Assembly (NCBI RefSeq): GCF_042611095.1
Contig: NZ_JBHFPV010000005.1
Coordinates: forward strand, 1 to 64,000
Length of the DNA stretch: 64,000 bases
Direction: 5' to 3'
Source: Meishania litoralis
GTDB lineage: Bacteria > Bacteroidota > Bacteroidia > Flavobacteriales > Flavobacteriaceae
Shown here: positions 53,386 to 61,638 of the stretch, piece after piece
Position numbering within the stretch: position 1 is the first letter of the stretch
How the letters are laid out: the number at the start of each line of letters is the position of its first letter
Translations under genes and position numbers: made by a program
Notes under the pieces: generated by a model
Seen by the model: the letters and a program-made list of their open reading frames with translations, nothing else
Databases searched by the model: none
What the model was told of the DNA's origin: nothing

Positions 53386-54693
53386 ATGAGAACGAAAACC
53401 CTAAAAAAGAACAAAATCAATGTGGTCACCTTGGGCTGTTCCAAAAATCTGTATGATTCTGAGGTGCTCATGGGCCAATTAAGGGCAAACGAAAAAGATG
53501 TTGTTCATGAGGGGGATGGCAATATTGTGGTCATCAATACCTGCGGTTTTATCGCGAATGCCAAAGAAGAAAGTGTCAATACGATTTTGGAATACGTCAA
53601 AAAAAAGGAAGACGGCGAAGTGGACAAAGTTTTTGTTACCGGATGTCTCAGTGAGCGTTATAAGCCTGATCTGCAGAAAGAAATACCGAATGTGGATGAA
53701 TATTTTGGCACCAGTGAGCTGCCAAACCTTTTAAAGGCTTTGGAGGCCGATTACAGGCATGAACTGATCGGGGAACGATTGACGACCACGCCCAAGAACT
53801 ACGCCTACCTCAAAATCGCCGAAGGCTGTGACCGCCCTTGCTCTTTTTGCGCGATTCCCTTAATGCGGGGCAGGCATAGGAGCAAGCCTATTGAAGAATT
53901 GGTCACGGAATCTGAAAAACTGGCCGCGAAAGGGGTAAAAGAACTGATCCTGATCGCGCAAGACCTTACCTATTATGGTCTTGACCTTTACAAAAAACGA
54001 AACCTTGCCGAACTTTTGGAGCGTTTAGTTGAAGTCGAAGGTATTGAGTGGATCCGTTTGCATTATGCCTTTCCTACGGGCTTTCCCATGGATGTGTTGG
54101 AAGTCATGAAACGGGAACCAAAGATCTGCAACTATATCGATATTCCGTTGCAGCATATTTCCGATTCCATATTAAAAAGTATGCGCAGGGGAACGACCAA
54201 GGAGAAAACGACAAAATTGTTACAAGAGTTTCGAAAAAGAGTCCCTGAAATGGCGATTCGAACGACATTGATCGTCGGGTATCCGGGAGAGACCGAAGCC
54301 GATTTTCAAACTTTAAAAAGCTGGGTGGCCGATATGCGATTTGAACGATTGGGATGTTTTACCTACAGTCATGAGGAGAATACCCATGCCTATAATCTTG
54401 TGGATGACGTGCCCGAGGAAATCAAGCAAGAACGGGCCAACGAGATCATGGAACTGCAATCGCAGATTTCTTGGGAACTGAATCAAGAAAAAATCGGAAG
54501 AACGTTCAACTGTATCATCGACCGAAAAGAAGGAAATTATTTTGTGGGCCGTACCGAATTTGATTCACCCGACGTCGATAATGAGGTTTTGATCGACGCG
54601 ACCCAATTTTATCTCAAACAAGGCGAGTTCGTTGCTATTACCATTACCGATGCCGCCGATTTTGACCTCTACGGAGTGCCTGTTTCAGAATAG
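53386..54693 (+). CDS. rimO: Ribosomal protein uS12 methylthiotransferase RimO
   Basis: 435 residues from ATG 53386 (MRTKTLKKNKINVVTLGCSK). The N-terminal methylthiotransferase iron-sulfur Cys are in TLGCSKNLYDSE, VINTCGFIANAKEESVN and VTGCLSERYK; the radical SAM CxxxCxxC is in GCDRPCSFCAIPLMRGRHRS; the TRAM domain is near the C-terminus (CIIDRKEGNYFVGRTEFDSP). It methylthiolates Asp of uS12. The upstream frame to 53323 is rejected; TATTTTTG at 53342-53349 is a -7 box. Confidence 0.97.
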   Translation: MRTKTLKKNKINVVTLGCSKNLYDSEVLMGQLRANEKDVVHEGDGNIVVINTCGFIANAKEESVNTILEYVKKKEDGEVDKVFVTGCLSERYKPDLQKEIPNVDEYFGTSELPNLLKALEADYRHELIGERLTTTPKNYAYLKIAEGCDRPCSFCAIPLMRGRHRSKPIEELVTESEKLAAKGVKELILIAQDLTYYGLDLYKKRNLAELLERLVEVEGIEWIRLHYAFPTGFPMDVLEVMKREPKICNYIDIPLQHISDSILKSMRRGTTKEKTTKLLQEFRKRVPEMAIRTTLIVGYPGETEADFQTLKSWVADMRFERLGCFTYSHEENTHAYNLVDDVPEEIKQERANEIMELQSQISWELNQEKIGRTFNCIIDRKEGNYFVGRTEFDSPDVDNEVLIDATQFYLKQGEFVAITITDAADFDLYGVPVSE

Positions 54694-54701
54694 AACGGCT
54701 A

Positions 54702-54725
54702 TTGACCTGATACCTGCCAGGTCAA
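54702..54725. repeat. Perfect 8-bp inverted repeat after rimO
   Basis: ttgacctg (54702-54709) and caggtcaa (54718-54725), with an 8-base loop containing a nested cctg/cagg pairing. There is no T-run, so a terminator is not clear. Confidence 0.6.
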
Positions 54726-54775
54726 GTTTAAATTCGGATGCAATTATCGATTTGGATTAAAGATTAAAACCCTGT

Positions 54776-54793
54776 TCCCGATGGCTATCGGGA
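54776..54793. repeat. Palindrome tcccgat-ggct-atcggga
   Basis: A perfect 7-bp inverted repeat with a 4-base loop. It resembles the degenerate element at 22966-22985 and is of the kind found dispersed in flavobacterial intergenic DNA. Confidence 0.65.
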
Positions 54794-54836
54794 TCTATTG
54801 CAGTTACTTTAGTTTCTATAAACTTCCAATTGTATT

Positions 54837-54917
54837 TGTCATTTCGAACGCGGTGAGAAATCCCATTGTAAATTCAAAACCATGGGATTCCTCGTCGCTT
54901 CCCTCCAGCGGAATGAC
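54837..54917. repeat. Dispersed inverted repeat with TGTCATT / GGAATGACA ends (copy 2)
   Basis: tgtcatttcga at 54837 and ggaatgaca at 54909-54917 as outer arms, with a second inner pair atcccat/atgggat. Same family as 45407-45483. It sits in a 325-base stretch (54694-55018) that otherwise holds no gene, only the three inverted repeats. Confidence 0.8.
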
Positions 54918-55018
54918 ACAGTATTCAAAAAAAATGAATCTTATTCTTATTTAAAACTATGGATTTAAAATCCATAGCGGTTTATTATTTCATAAATTTA
55001 AGGACAAAGCGCAATATC

Positions 55019-56032
55019 ATGAAATTGAAAAAGCGGGCAATTGTCCAGTTCATTCTATCCTTATTTCTCATCTTTCTAATTATTTCCTGTGGCGGAAAAA
55101 AGCATGATTTCAAAATAGAGATTTTAGATGACGAGGCATTGCAATTGATCGACCCAAAAGCTGAAATCGATGTTATCGGCGAAGGTTTCGAGTGGACGGA
55201 AGGTCCCGTGTGGGTCGAAGAAGGTGGCTACCTTTTGTTTTCGGACATCCCGAACAATACGGTTTTCAAAATCGATAAGGATGGAAATTTATCCACGTAT
55301 TTAAAGCCTTCCGGTTATTTGGGAAGCGATGATTACGGTAAAGAACCGGGATCCAATGGTCTTCTGCTCGATAGCAACAACAAGCTAGTGCTCATGCAAC
55401 ATGGCGAACGAAGGGTGGCCAGAATGAAAACGGCGTTGGACGATCCGCGACCCGAATATGAGGCTTTGGCGGACAAATTCGAGGGTAAACGTTTTAACAG
55501 TCCGAATGACGGTGTTTATGATGCTTTGGGAAATCTATATTTTACGGACCCACCTTACGGATTGCCAAAGCAGATGGACGACCCGAACAAAGAACTTGAT
55601 TTTCAAGGAGTATACTGTCTCAAGACCTCGGGCGAAATCGTACTGGTCGATAAATTGACGCGGCCCAATGGTATTGCTTTTGCCCCTGACGGCCGACAAC
55701 TTTACGTAGCCGTTTCAGACCCCGAACATGCCGTATGGTATCGCTATGATATTAAGGCACCGGGCATTGTAGAGCATAAACGGTTATTTTATGATGCGAC
55801 CGATTTGATCGGGCAAGAAGGTCAACAGGGACTTCCCGATGGTATGAAAATGCACAGTAAAGGCTACTTGTTCGCCACCGGCCCTGGAGGATTGTTCATA
55901 TTCAACGAAAGGGGCCACCCCATAGCACGGATCTATACGGGCCAGGCTACGGCAAATTGTGCCTTCTCGACCGATGAGAAAACACTTTTTATGACCGCTG
56001 ATGATTATGTTTTGAAATTGGCCCTTCTATAG
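55019..56032 (+). CDS. SMP-30/gluconolactonase-like lipoprotein
   Basis: 337 residues from ATG 55019, chosen because it gives a lipoprotein signal with Cys near residue 24 (LFLIFLIISCGG). The six-bladed propeller motifs are FEWTEGPVWVEEGGYLLFSD (metal Glu), GSNGLLLDSNNKLVLMQHGE, FNSPNDGVYDALGNLYFTDP (metal Asn and active site), LTRPNGIAFAPDGRQLYVAV and LPDGMKMHSKGYLFATGPGG. Family enzymes hydrolyse lactones of sugar acids; the exact substrate is not known. It ends 7 bases before the convergent PKD gene. Confidence 0.92.
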   Translation: MKLKKRAIVQFILSLFLIFLIISCGGKKHDFKIEILDDEALQLIDPKAEIDVIGEGFEWTEGPVWVEEGGYLLFSDIPNNTVFKIDKDGNLSTYLKPSGYLGSDDYGKEPGSNGLLLDSNNKLVLMQHGERRVARMKTALDDPRPEYEALADKFEGKRFNSPNDGVYDALGNLYFTDPPYGLPKQMDDPNKELDFQGVYCLKTSGEIVLVDKLTRPNGIAFAPDGRQLYVAVSDPEHAVWYRYDIKAPGIVEHKRLFYDATDLIGQEGQQGLPDGMKMHSKGYLFATGPGGLFIFNERGHPIARIYTGQATANCAFSTDEKTLFMTADDYVLKLALL

Positions 56033-56039
56033 AAATACA

Positions 56040-57488
56040 TTAGTTTCTAACAAAAGTAAAAAATGCCATTGGTGGATTTACCGTACTGCCATTGCCCAAA
56101 GGGGCGGTAGTAATCAAGGAAATAGGTTCGGCGGGATCCGTATCATCGTTGGCGGACGTAAAGTTCGGCCCACTGTCCGTTCCGGCATCGTACGAGATGG
56201 CATCCACGGTTAGATTCGATATGAATTCCCCATTATCGAAAAGGCCGATATTCTCAATGGCAACAAACCAATCAGGGCTCGGTGCGATCATACTTACGAA
56301 TGTAACGAAAGAGAATTCTTCGGTCACCTGAAGGGTGAAGGTCCGTTCAAGGGTGCCGTTCGGCAAACTGCCACCGTTCACGAAACTTAAGGCATTGCCG
56401 GCGCTGACTATTGCGCCTATTTCAGAGTCCAGGGGAGAGTTGGTTCCTGTTTCGGCCATGTTTTCGATTCCATCCGATGCCAACTCGCCATCTTCGAAGA
56501 AAGTGACACCTGGCTTATGCGCCATACCGACCGCCGCCGAAAAATGGTCGTTGGCAGGAAAATTAATGGGGTGGTTCGTTGCATTCCAGTTGCTGGTAAA
56601 GGTTACCGTGTACGAAGCGGTTTGCATATCGACGGTAATGAAGCCGGTTTTGGTCATTTCATTATCGCCCGCAGAATTGGTTGCGGTAAGCGTGACCGAA
56701 TAAGTTCCGAAATTATTGTAAGTAATGGTTGGGTTCTGCTCCGAACTGGTTGATGGACTACCCCCTTCAAATTCCCATGCCCATGATGTGGGTTCGTTTG
56801 CACTCGTATCTGTAAAAGTAATATCATTGCCACTGGTAATCGTCGTTGCAGATGCACTGAAGTCCGCTACTGGAGCAAATACCGGATCGGTAACCGTTAT
56901 AAATCCAGTTTTGATTTCCTCACCACTACCGTCGGCATTGGTGACCGTCAAGGTAACCGTATAGGTTCCAGCTGTAGTGTACGTAACGGTGGGGTTTTGG
57001 TCTGTACTCGTGTCGGGATCGCCACCCTCAAAATCCCACGCCCAATCGGTCGGCGATCCTGTACTGGTATCGGTAAATTCGATACTTTCCCCGGTTTCGA
57101 TCATGGTCGAGGTTGCTGTAAAGGCCGCCAAAGGAGGTGTCGTGGCATCGGTAACGTTTATGTAGCCTGCCTTGGTTTCGGTATCATCACCATCGTCGTT
57201 GGTAACCTTTAGGCTGACCGAAAAAGAACCCGAAGTATTATAGGTTACTGATGGGTTTTTGTCAGTACTACTTGCCGGATCACCTCCTTCAAAAGTCCAT
57301 TCATAACTGCTCGCATGTTGCGAACCATCAGTGAAATCAATAATAGTTCCCGTTTCCACATCGGTTTCGGAAGCGGAAAAATCAGCTACCGGTATGATGG
57401 GTTCCGTGGGAGTTTGAACCGGTCCATCATCTGAATTACAACTGATTAAGAAGAGCATACCGATACCAAACAAGAAGACTTTTTTCAT
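56040..57488 (-). CDS. Lipoprotein with three PKD domains and a Spondin_N domain
   Basis: 482 residues: lipoprotein signal with Cys17 (LFLISCNSDD), three PKD domains (about 33-113, 118-200, 205-288; each with the WxFEGG/WDFEGGDPxTSTDxNPTVTY pattern, quoted as WTFEGGDP and WDFEGGDP), then a Spondin_N-like domain (about 292-475) with SYTVTFTSNWNATNHP, FVSMIAPSPDWFVAIENI and the DAGTDSGPNFTSANDDTDP region. Spondin_N is best known from animal extracellular matrix proteins; bacterial forms are scattered. Adhesion or matrix binding on the outer membrane surface is inferred. Confidence 0.88.
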   Translation of the reverse strand: MKKVFLFGIGMLFLISCNSDDGPVQTPTEPIIPVADFSASETDVETGTIIDFTDGSQHASSYEWTFEGGDPASSTDKNPSVTYNTSGSFSVSLKVTNDDGDDTETKAGYINVTDATTPPLAAFTATSTMIETGESIEFTDTSTGSPTDWAWDFEGGDPDTSTDQNPTVTYTTAGTYTVTLTVTNADGSGEEIKTGFITVTDPVFAPVADFSASATTITSGNDITFTDTSANEPTSWAWEFEGGSPSTSSEQNPTITYNNFGTYSVTLTATNSAGDNEMTKTGFITVDMQTASYTVTFTSNWNATNHPINFPANDHFSAAVGMAHKPGVTFFEDGELASDGIENMAETGTNSPLDSEIGAIVSAGNALSFVNGGSLPNGTLERTFTLQVTEEFSFVTFVSMIAPSPDWFVAIENIGLFDNGEFISNLTVDAISYDAGTDSGPNFTSANDDTDPAEPISLITTAPLGNGSTVNPPMAFFTFVRN

Positions 57489-57621
57489 GACAAATTTTTA
57501 AGTTCAAAATGTTTTTTTCCTTTGAATTTGGAAAAGTTAAGGCCTAAAGATAGCCTTTTGGTATACGCCAAGTATCACGGAAATATCACGGTATCGATTA
57601 AGGCCAATGGTTTTTTTCCGC

Positions 57622-60033
57622 CTATTTTGGGCTAAGTATACTTTTATTAACCTGAACGGAGTCTACTTTTTCCCTTGAGAAATAAACGGGAAAATATCCA
57701 TCCTCGCTCCATTGATCGTACAAGTTTTTGTAAAATGGGTCTTCAGGATTCCCTGATTGCCCGGGAGGATTTGAACCAACTGTTTTGTCCCAATCATTGA
57801 CATCGACTATGATCCGGAAGGTGGCACCGTATAGTTGACTGTTCGCAATTCCGGTTGAACCGGGGGTGTGTTGGTTGCCTCCCCTAGGTTTGAGTTCGGT
57901 GTTGAGCTTTGCCTCTAACTCGGCATTGACCACCTCGCCCAAAGGATGTTTTATCTGAACGTGCTTGTAATCGGGCTGCCCATAGACCCATTTTGAAATA
58001 TCATCCCCAAATTTTTCGGTCATTCCTTGAACAGCGGATTGAAAAGTACCTATGAGGTATTCGTTTCTTTTTTGCAACGAACCCATTTTGATTTCAGGAT
58101 TTTCTATCCACTCGAGAAGTTTGGCCATTTGCATATACTGCATAAGGATTTCAGCTTCCGGATCGGGAAAATAATCCAATAACCTGTCCATCAGTTCCTT
58201 CTCCCACGCGACGTAAATACCCGCTGCAATAGAGGTTTTATCCAATCGAAAATCCCAATTGGCTAATTTATCCCTGACACTCGCCATTAATGGGCCTTCG
58301 GTTTCGAAGTTTTTTATTAGAGGAACCAGAGTTCTAGCCGGGATCGAGAAATAATCGGTCTGTAGTTCTTGCATTCTTTCAAGGTTCAATTTGGTCTGTG
58401 AACCTAAAACTTCGTTGATGCGCTGTCCGCGATAGGGGTCTGACCAAGTGAATCCGATAGCATCCCATTTTGTGTACGAATCAGGGGTTACATTTTGGTT
58501 GGCCGTGGCGATAAATCCTTCGGAAGGATTATAAACGTGCGGTTTTTCAATAATGGGGAGGTATCCGTCCCATTCATAACGGCCATCACCGGGTACGGGC
58601 ACGAGGCCACTATGGTTTTTCCGGATCGGGGCAATACCTACCGCCTGCCAACCGATATTTCCATCGGTGTCGGCCCAAATCATGTTTTCTCCGGGTATAT
58701 GACTGTAGTTGCAGGCGTCTCGAAATTCTTCCCAACTTTTGGCTTGATCCATGCGTAGCGAGGCCAAATACGGCGAACCGCCCGGTTCGAGCCACGCGCA
58801 GCGAACGGCATACGCCTTATGGTTGATCGAGTCGATATAGGTGACGGGTCCATGACGGGTATATTGCAGGTCTACTTGTCGATCATCACCGTTCTTAACC
58901 TTTATGGTTTCGGAAATCGTCTCCATGTCTTCCCAATTTCCTTGATAACGATATTGATTATGATTTTCAGGGTTGATATCATACACATACAGATCTTCAC
59001 CGTCGGTTTCATAGACGGTCAGGCCCCAGGCACCATATTCGTTATGCCCAATGGAAACCCCTGGAATTTCGGGTTCTCCGCCGCCGATGACGTTCCAACC
59101 GGGTGCCGACAGATGTACATAATACCGTAACGATGGAATGGCCAATCTTCGATGCGGGTCATTGGCCATGTATGCATGGCCGTTTTCTGAGAGGGCAGGG
59201 GAGGTCACCCAATTATTGCTTCCCAAAAAAACGTCATTGCTTTTCGGTTCGCCGATTGAAGATGGGTTTCCGGTATTTGAAACCGTACCTTCTTTGACCC
59301 GATATTCGGCAAGCAAATCCTCAGGTTCGAACTTGATAGGTTTGCGATAGGCATTGTACAGGTCTAAAATATCATCAGATAAAAGTGAACCATCGATCGC
59401 AGGATCTAATTCAATATCGGGGTCTTTGGGATGGAACCAAAGATATTCCTTTATTTTTTCCGAACCCACTTCTGCAGCGGCACGGCCAAAATCGAGCTCT
59501 TCGGTAATATTGCCCAAAAGTCCTTGGTGTCTTGAAATAATGACCTCGGGCGTCCATTTTTGAGGAAGGATATCCAACATCATAAAGGTAACCGGAAGCA
59601 GTTCCCGATTTTGCAAAACCTCTTCGATATACGCATTGACCCCATTGGTATAGGCGGTCAGAATCTCGACCCCGTCGGGGTGGTAATGCTCCATTTCGGT
59701 GGTCATATCGCCGCGAAACTTAAAAAGGCGCGTGCCGATATCGCGTTTCAATTCGCGTTCACCCAAAATTTCAGCTACTGTTCCAGTGGCCTGACGTCGC
59801 CATATCTCGAATTGAAACAGACGGTCTTTTGCCGCGCAATAACCTTGGGCGAAAAAAAGATCATGTTGGTTTTTGGCGTAGATATGGTTGATTCCCGCTT
59901 CATCACGAACGACCTCTACAGATGCTTTGAGTCCTTCAATTTTGGTTTCATTGATGTTAGGCTTCCATTTACATCCTTGGAAAATAAAGGATAGTAACGA
60001 AATACATAAAACAAGGACTCTTAATTTACGCAT
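57622..60033 (-). CDS. Penicillin acylase family N-terminal nucleophile hydrolase, lipoprotein
   Basis: 803 residues. A lipoprotein signal with Cys21 (LLSFIFQGC) and the pre-processed penicillin amidase fold: alpha-chain start VVRDEAGINHIYAKNQHDLF and FAQGYCAAKDRLFQFEIWRR; the autocatalytic cut is before Ser272 (NDVFLGSNNWVTSPALSENG). Also seen are ANDPHRRLAIPSLRYYVHLS, GHNEYGAWGLTVYETDGED and the C-terminal Asn-rich region QHTPGSTGIA. Family enzymes cleave acyl amides such as quorum-sensing acyl-homoserine lactones or antibiotics; substrate unknown here. Confidence 0.93.
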   Translation of the reverse strand: MRKLRVLVLCISLLSFIFQGCKWKPNINETKIEGLKASVEVVRDEAGINHIYAKNQHDLFFAQGYCAAKDRLFQFEIWRRQATGTVAEILGERELKRDIGTRLFKFRGDMTTEMEHYHPDGVEILTAYTNGVNAYIEEVLQNRELLPVTFMMLDILPQKWTPEVIISRHQGLLGNITEELDFGRAAAEVGSEKIKEYLWFHPKDPDIELDPAIDGSLLSDDILDLYNAYRKPIKFEPEDLLAEYRVKEGTVSNTGNPSSIGEPKSNDVFLGSNNWVTSPALSENGHAYMANDPHRRLAIPSLRYYVHLSAPGWNVIGGGEPEIPGVSIGHNEYGAWGLTVYETDGEDLYVYDINPENHNQYRYQGNWEDMETISETIKVKNGDDRQVDLQYTRHGPVTYIDSINHKAYAVRCAWLEPGGSPYLASLRMDQAKSWEEFRDACNYSHIPGENMIWADTDGNIGWQAVGIAPIRKNHSGLVPVPGDGRYEWDGYLPIIEKPHVYNPSEGFIATANQNVTPDSYTKWDAIGFTWSDPYRGQRINEVLGSQTKLNLERMQELQTDYFSIPARTLVPLIKNFETEGPLMASVRDKLANWDFRLDKTSIAAGIYVAWEKELMDRLLDYFPDPEAEILMQYMQMAKLLEWIENPEIKMGSLQKRNEYLIGTFQSAVQGMTEKFGDDISKWVYGQPDYKHVQIKHPLGEVVNAELEAKLNTELKPRGGNQHTPGSTGIANSQLYGATFRIIVDVNDWDKTVGSNPPGQSGNPEDPFYKNLYDQWSEDGYFPVYFSREKVDSVQVNKSILSPK

Positions 60034-60134
60034 GGCTTAAATTTTTGGTCGATAACCGATTATCGAAAGATACTAAATTCAAGAATTTAACAGCGCAGTA
60101 ATCGTAAATTCGGCAATTTGCCTCATGAAATGAG

Positions 60135-61514
60135 TTATTTAGACACCTTTTTTATCAAGGTATCGCACTTTTGCCTTAGCTCTTGCAGAACCTTGCGGTA
60201 ATCTTTGGAATTGACGAGATTATGCATCTCGTTCGGGTCATTTTCTAGGTCATAAAGTTCTTCCCAATTTGGGTCGTCTCGGTATCGGAAATACTTATAT
60301 TTATCGGTACGAACTCCTTCACTGGCAGGTATAGGTTCAAAATTCCAGAGGTGTTCGAACAGCAATTCTTTCCTTTTCTTCGGATGCCTGCCATTCGTTT
60401 TGGTGTATTCTTTTAAACTCTGTCCTTGATATGTTTTGGGAATATCGACTTTTGCAAAATCGAGGATGGTGGATGGAACATCGATGTTCAAAACCATATC
60501 ATCGACGGTCATTCCTCCTTTTTCTTTCGGATTGTAGATTATCAAGGGAACGCGTAAAGAGGGTTCGTACATGAGCCATTTTCCGGCCAATTGGCGTTCG
60601 CCCATGAAGTAACCGTTATCGCCCATTAAAATGATTACCGTGTTCTTGTCGATTCCTTGGTTTTCGAGGGTCTTTCGAATCCTTCCGAGGGCGGCATCGA
60701 TTCCGCTGATCATCCGATAATAACCTTTGACCATATTTTGATACTTTTCTGGCGTGTCGTAACGCCATCTCCATCGCGCACGGTTAAAACCTTCGCGGAC
60801 GGCCTCCGGTAGTTTGTTGAAATCGCTTGTTCCATCCATTAAGGGGTCGGGTATCGCGATATCTTGGTAGAGCGAATCTAAAGCCACTGGCCAGAAATAT
60901 TGGTATGGAGAGGAATCGACGGCATGGGGCGCATGAAAACTAAGGGAAAGCGCAAAAGGTCTGTCGTTTGGGGCATTTTTTATGAAACCTATGGCCTCAT
61001 CGGCCATAACATCGGTAAGGTGCCTTTGTTGGGTGCCATTTTCATTCAACCTAAAATATCCGCCCTGTTGTTTGGGCCGGTAGACATCGAACAAGAGAGA
61101 GTCTTGTTGGTTTTCGAAATTGACCCCGAACTTGCCGAAGAAGCCATTATGATAACCGGCACTTTTTAATAATGTAAAATAGGTCTGGGCAATGAATCGC
61201 GTTTTTAATGGCGGCTGTCGAAACGTATAATCGTGCTTTCTTTCATATAGTCCGGTCATAATACTGGCCCTGCTGGCCGCACAGATCGGGGTGGTAACGA
61301 ATGCATTCTTGAAATAAGTGCCATCGACCGCAAGACGATCCATATTAGGGGTCTTTATAATAGCATTGCCCGAATGACCCAGGGCATCCCAACGTTGGTC
61401 GTCGGTCAAAATAAAAATGATGTTGGGGCGATCGTTCTGTGCTTGAATTTGGCAGCAAAGTGCAAAGGGCAGAAGACTAAATCCAAATAGCAAAACTGAA
61501 ATTAAGAAGCGCAT
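60135..61514 (-). CDS. Sulfatase (formylglycine type), secreted
   Basis: 459 residues with signal peptide. Metal site DRPNIIFILTDDQRWDALGH (Asp38, Asp39); the formylglycine motif is CAASR at 78-82 (TTPICAASRASIMTG), a variant of C-x-(P/A)-S-R. Further signs are KTPNMDRLAVDGTYF, PFALSLSFHAPH, ILMGDNGYFMGE and YDLENDPNEMHNL. The Ala at the third position instead of Pro is common in bacterial sulfatases. It desulfates a carbohydrate; class and substrate cannot be told. Needs an anaerobic-type or FGE maturase elsewhere. The next gene (penicillin acylase) follows after 101 bases. Confidence 0.95.
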   Translation of the reverse strand: MRFLISVLLFGFSLLPFALCCQIQAQNDRPNIIFILTDDQRWDALGHSGNAIIKTPNMDRLAVDGTYFKNAFVTTPICAASRASIMTGLYERKHDYTFRQPPLKTRFIAQTYFTLLKSAGYHNGFFGKFGVNFENQQDSLLFDVYRPKQQGGYFRLNENGTQQRHLTDVMADEAIGFIKNAPNDRPFALSLSFHAPHAVDSSPYQYFWPVALDSLYQDIAIPDPLMDGTSDFNKLPEAVREGFNRARWRWRYDTPEKYQNMVKGYYRMISGIDAALGRIRKTLENQGIDKNTVIILMGDNGYFMGERQLAGKWLMYEPSLRVPLIIYNPKEKGGMTVDDMVLNIDVPSTILDFAKVDIPKTYQGQSLKEYTKTNGRHPKKRKELLFEHLWNFEPIPASEGVRTDKYKYFRYRDDPNWEELYDLENDPNEMHNLVNSKDYRKVLQELRQKCDTLIKKVSK

Positions 61515-61638
61515 GGTTCAATAGGTCTGGCATGATTCTTAAATGTACTAAATTTTTGAACCAACGTTTATTTTTGAAAAAAGCCATCCCTTAAGAGGCC
61601 CTTTTTTATACCAGCTCTATTGATAACCTTCTTCTCGG

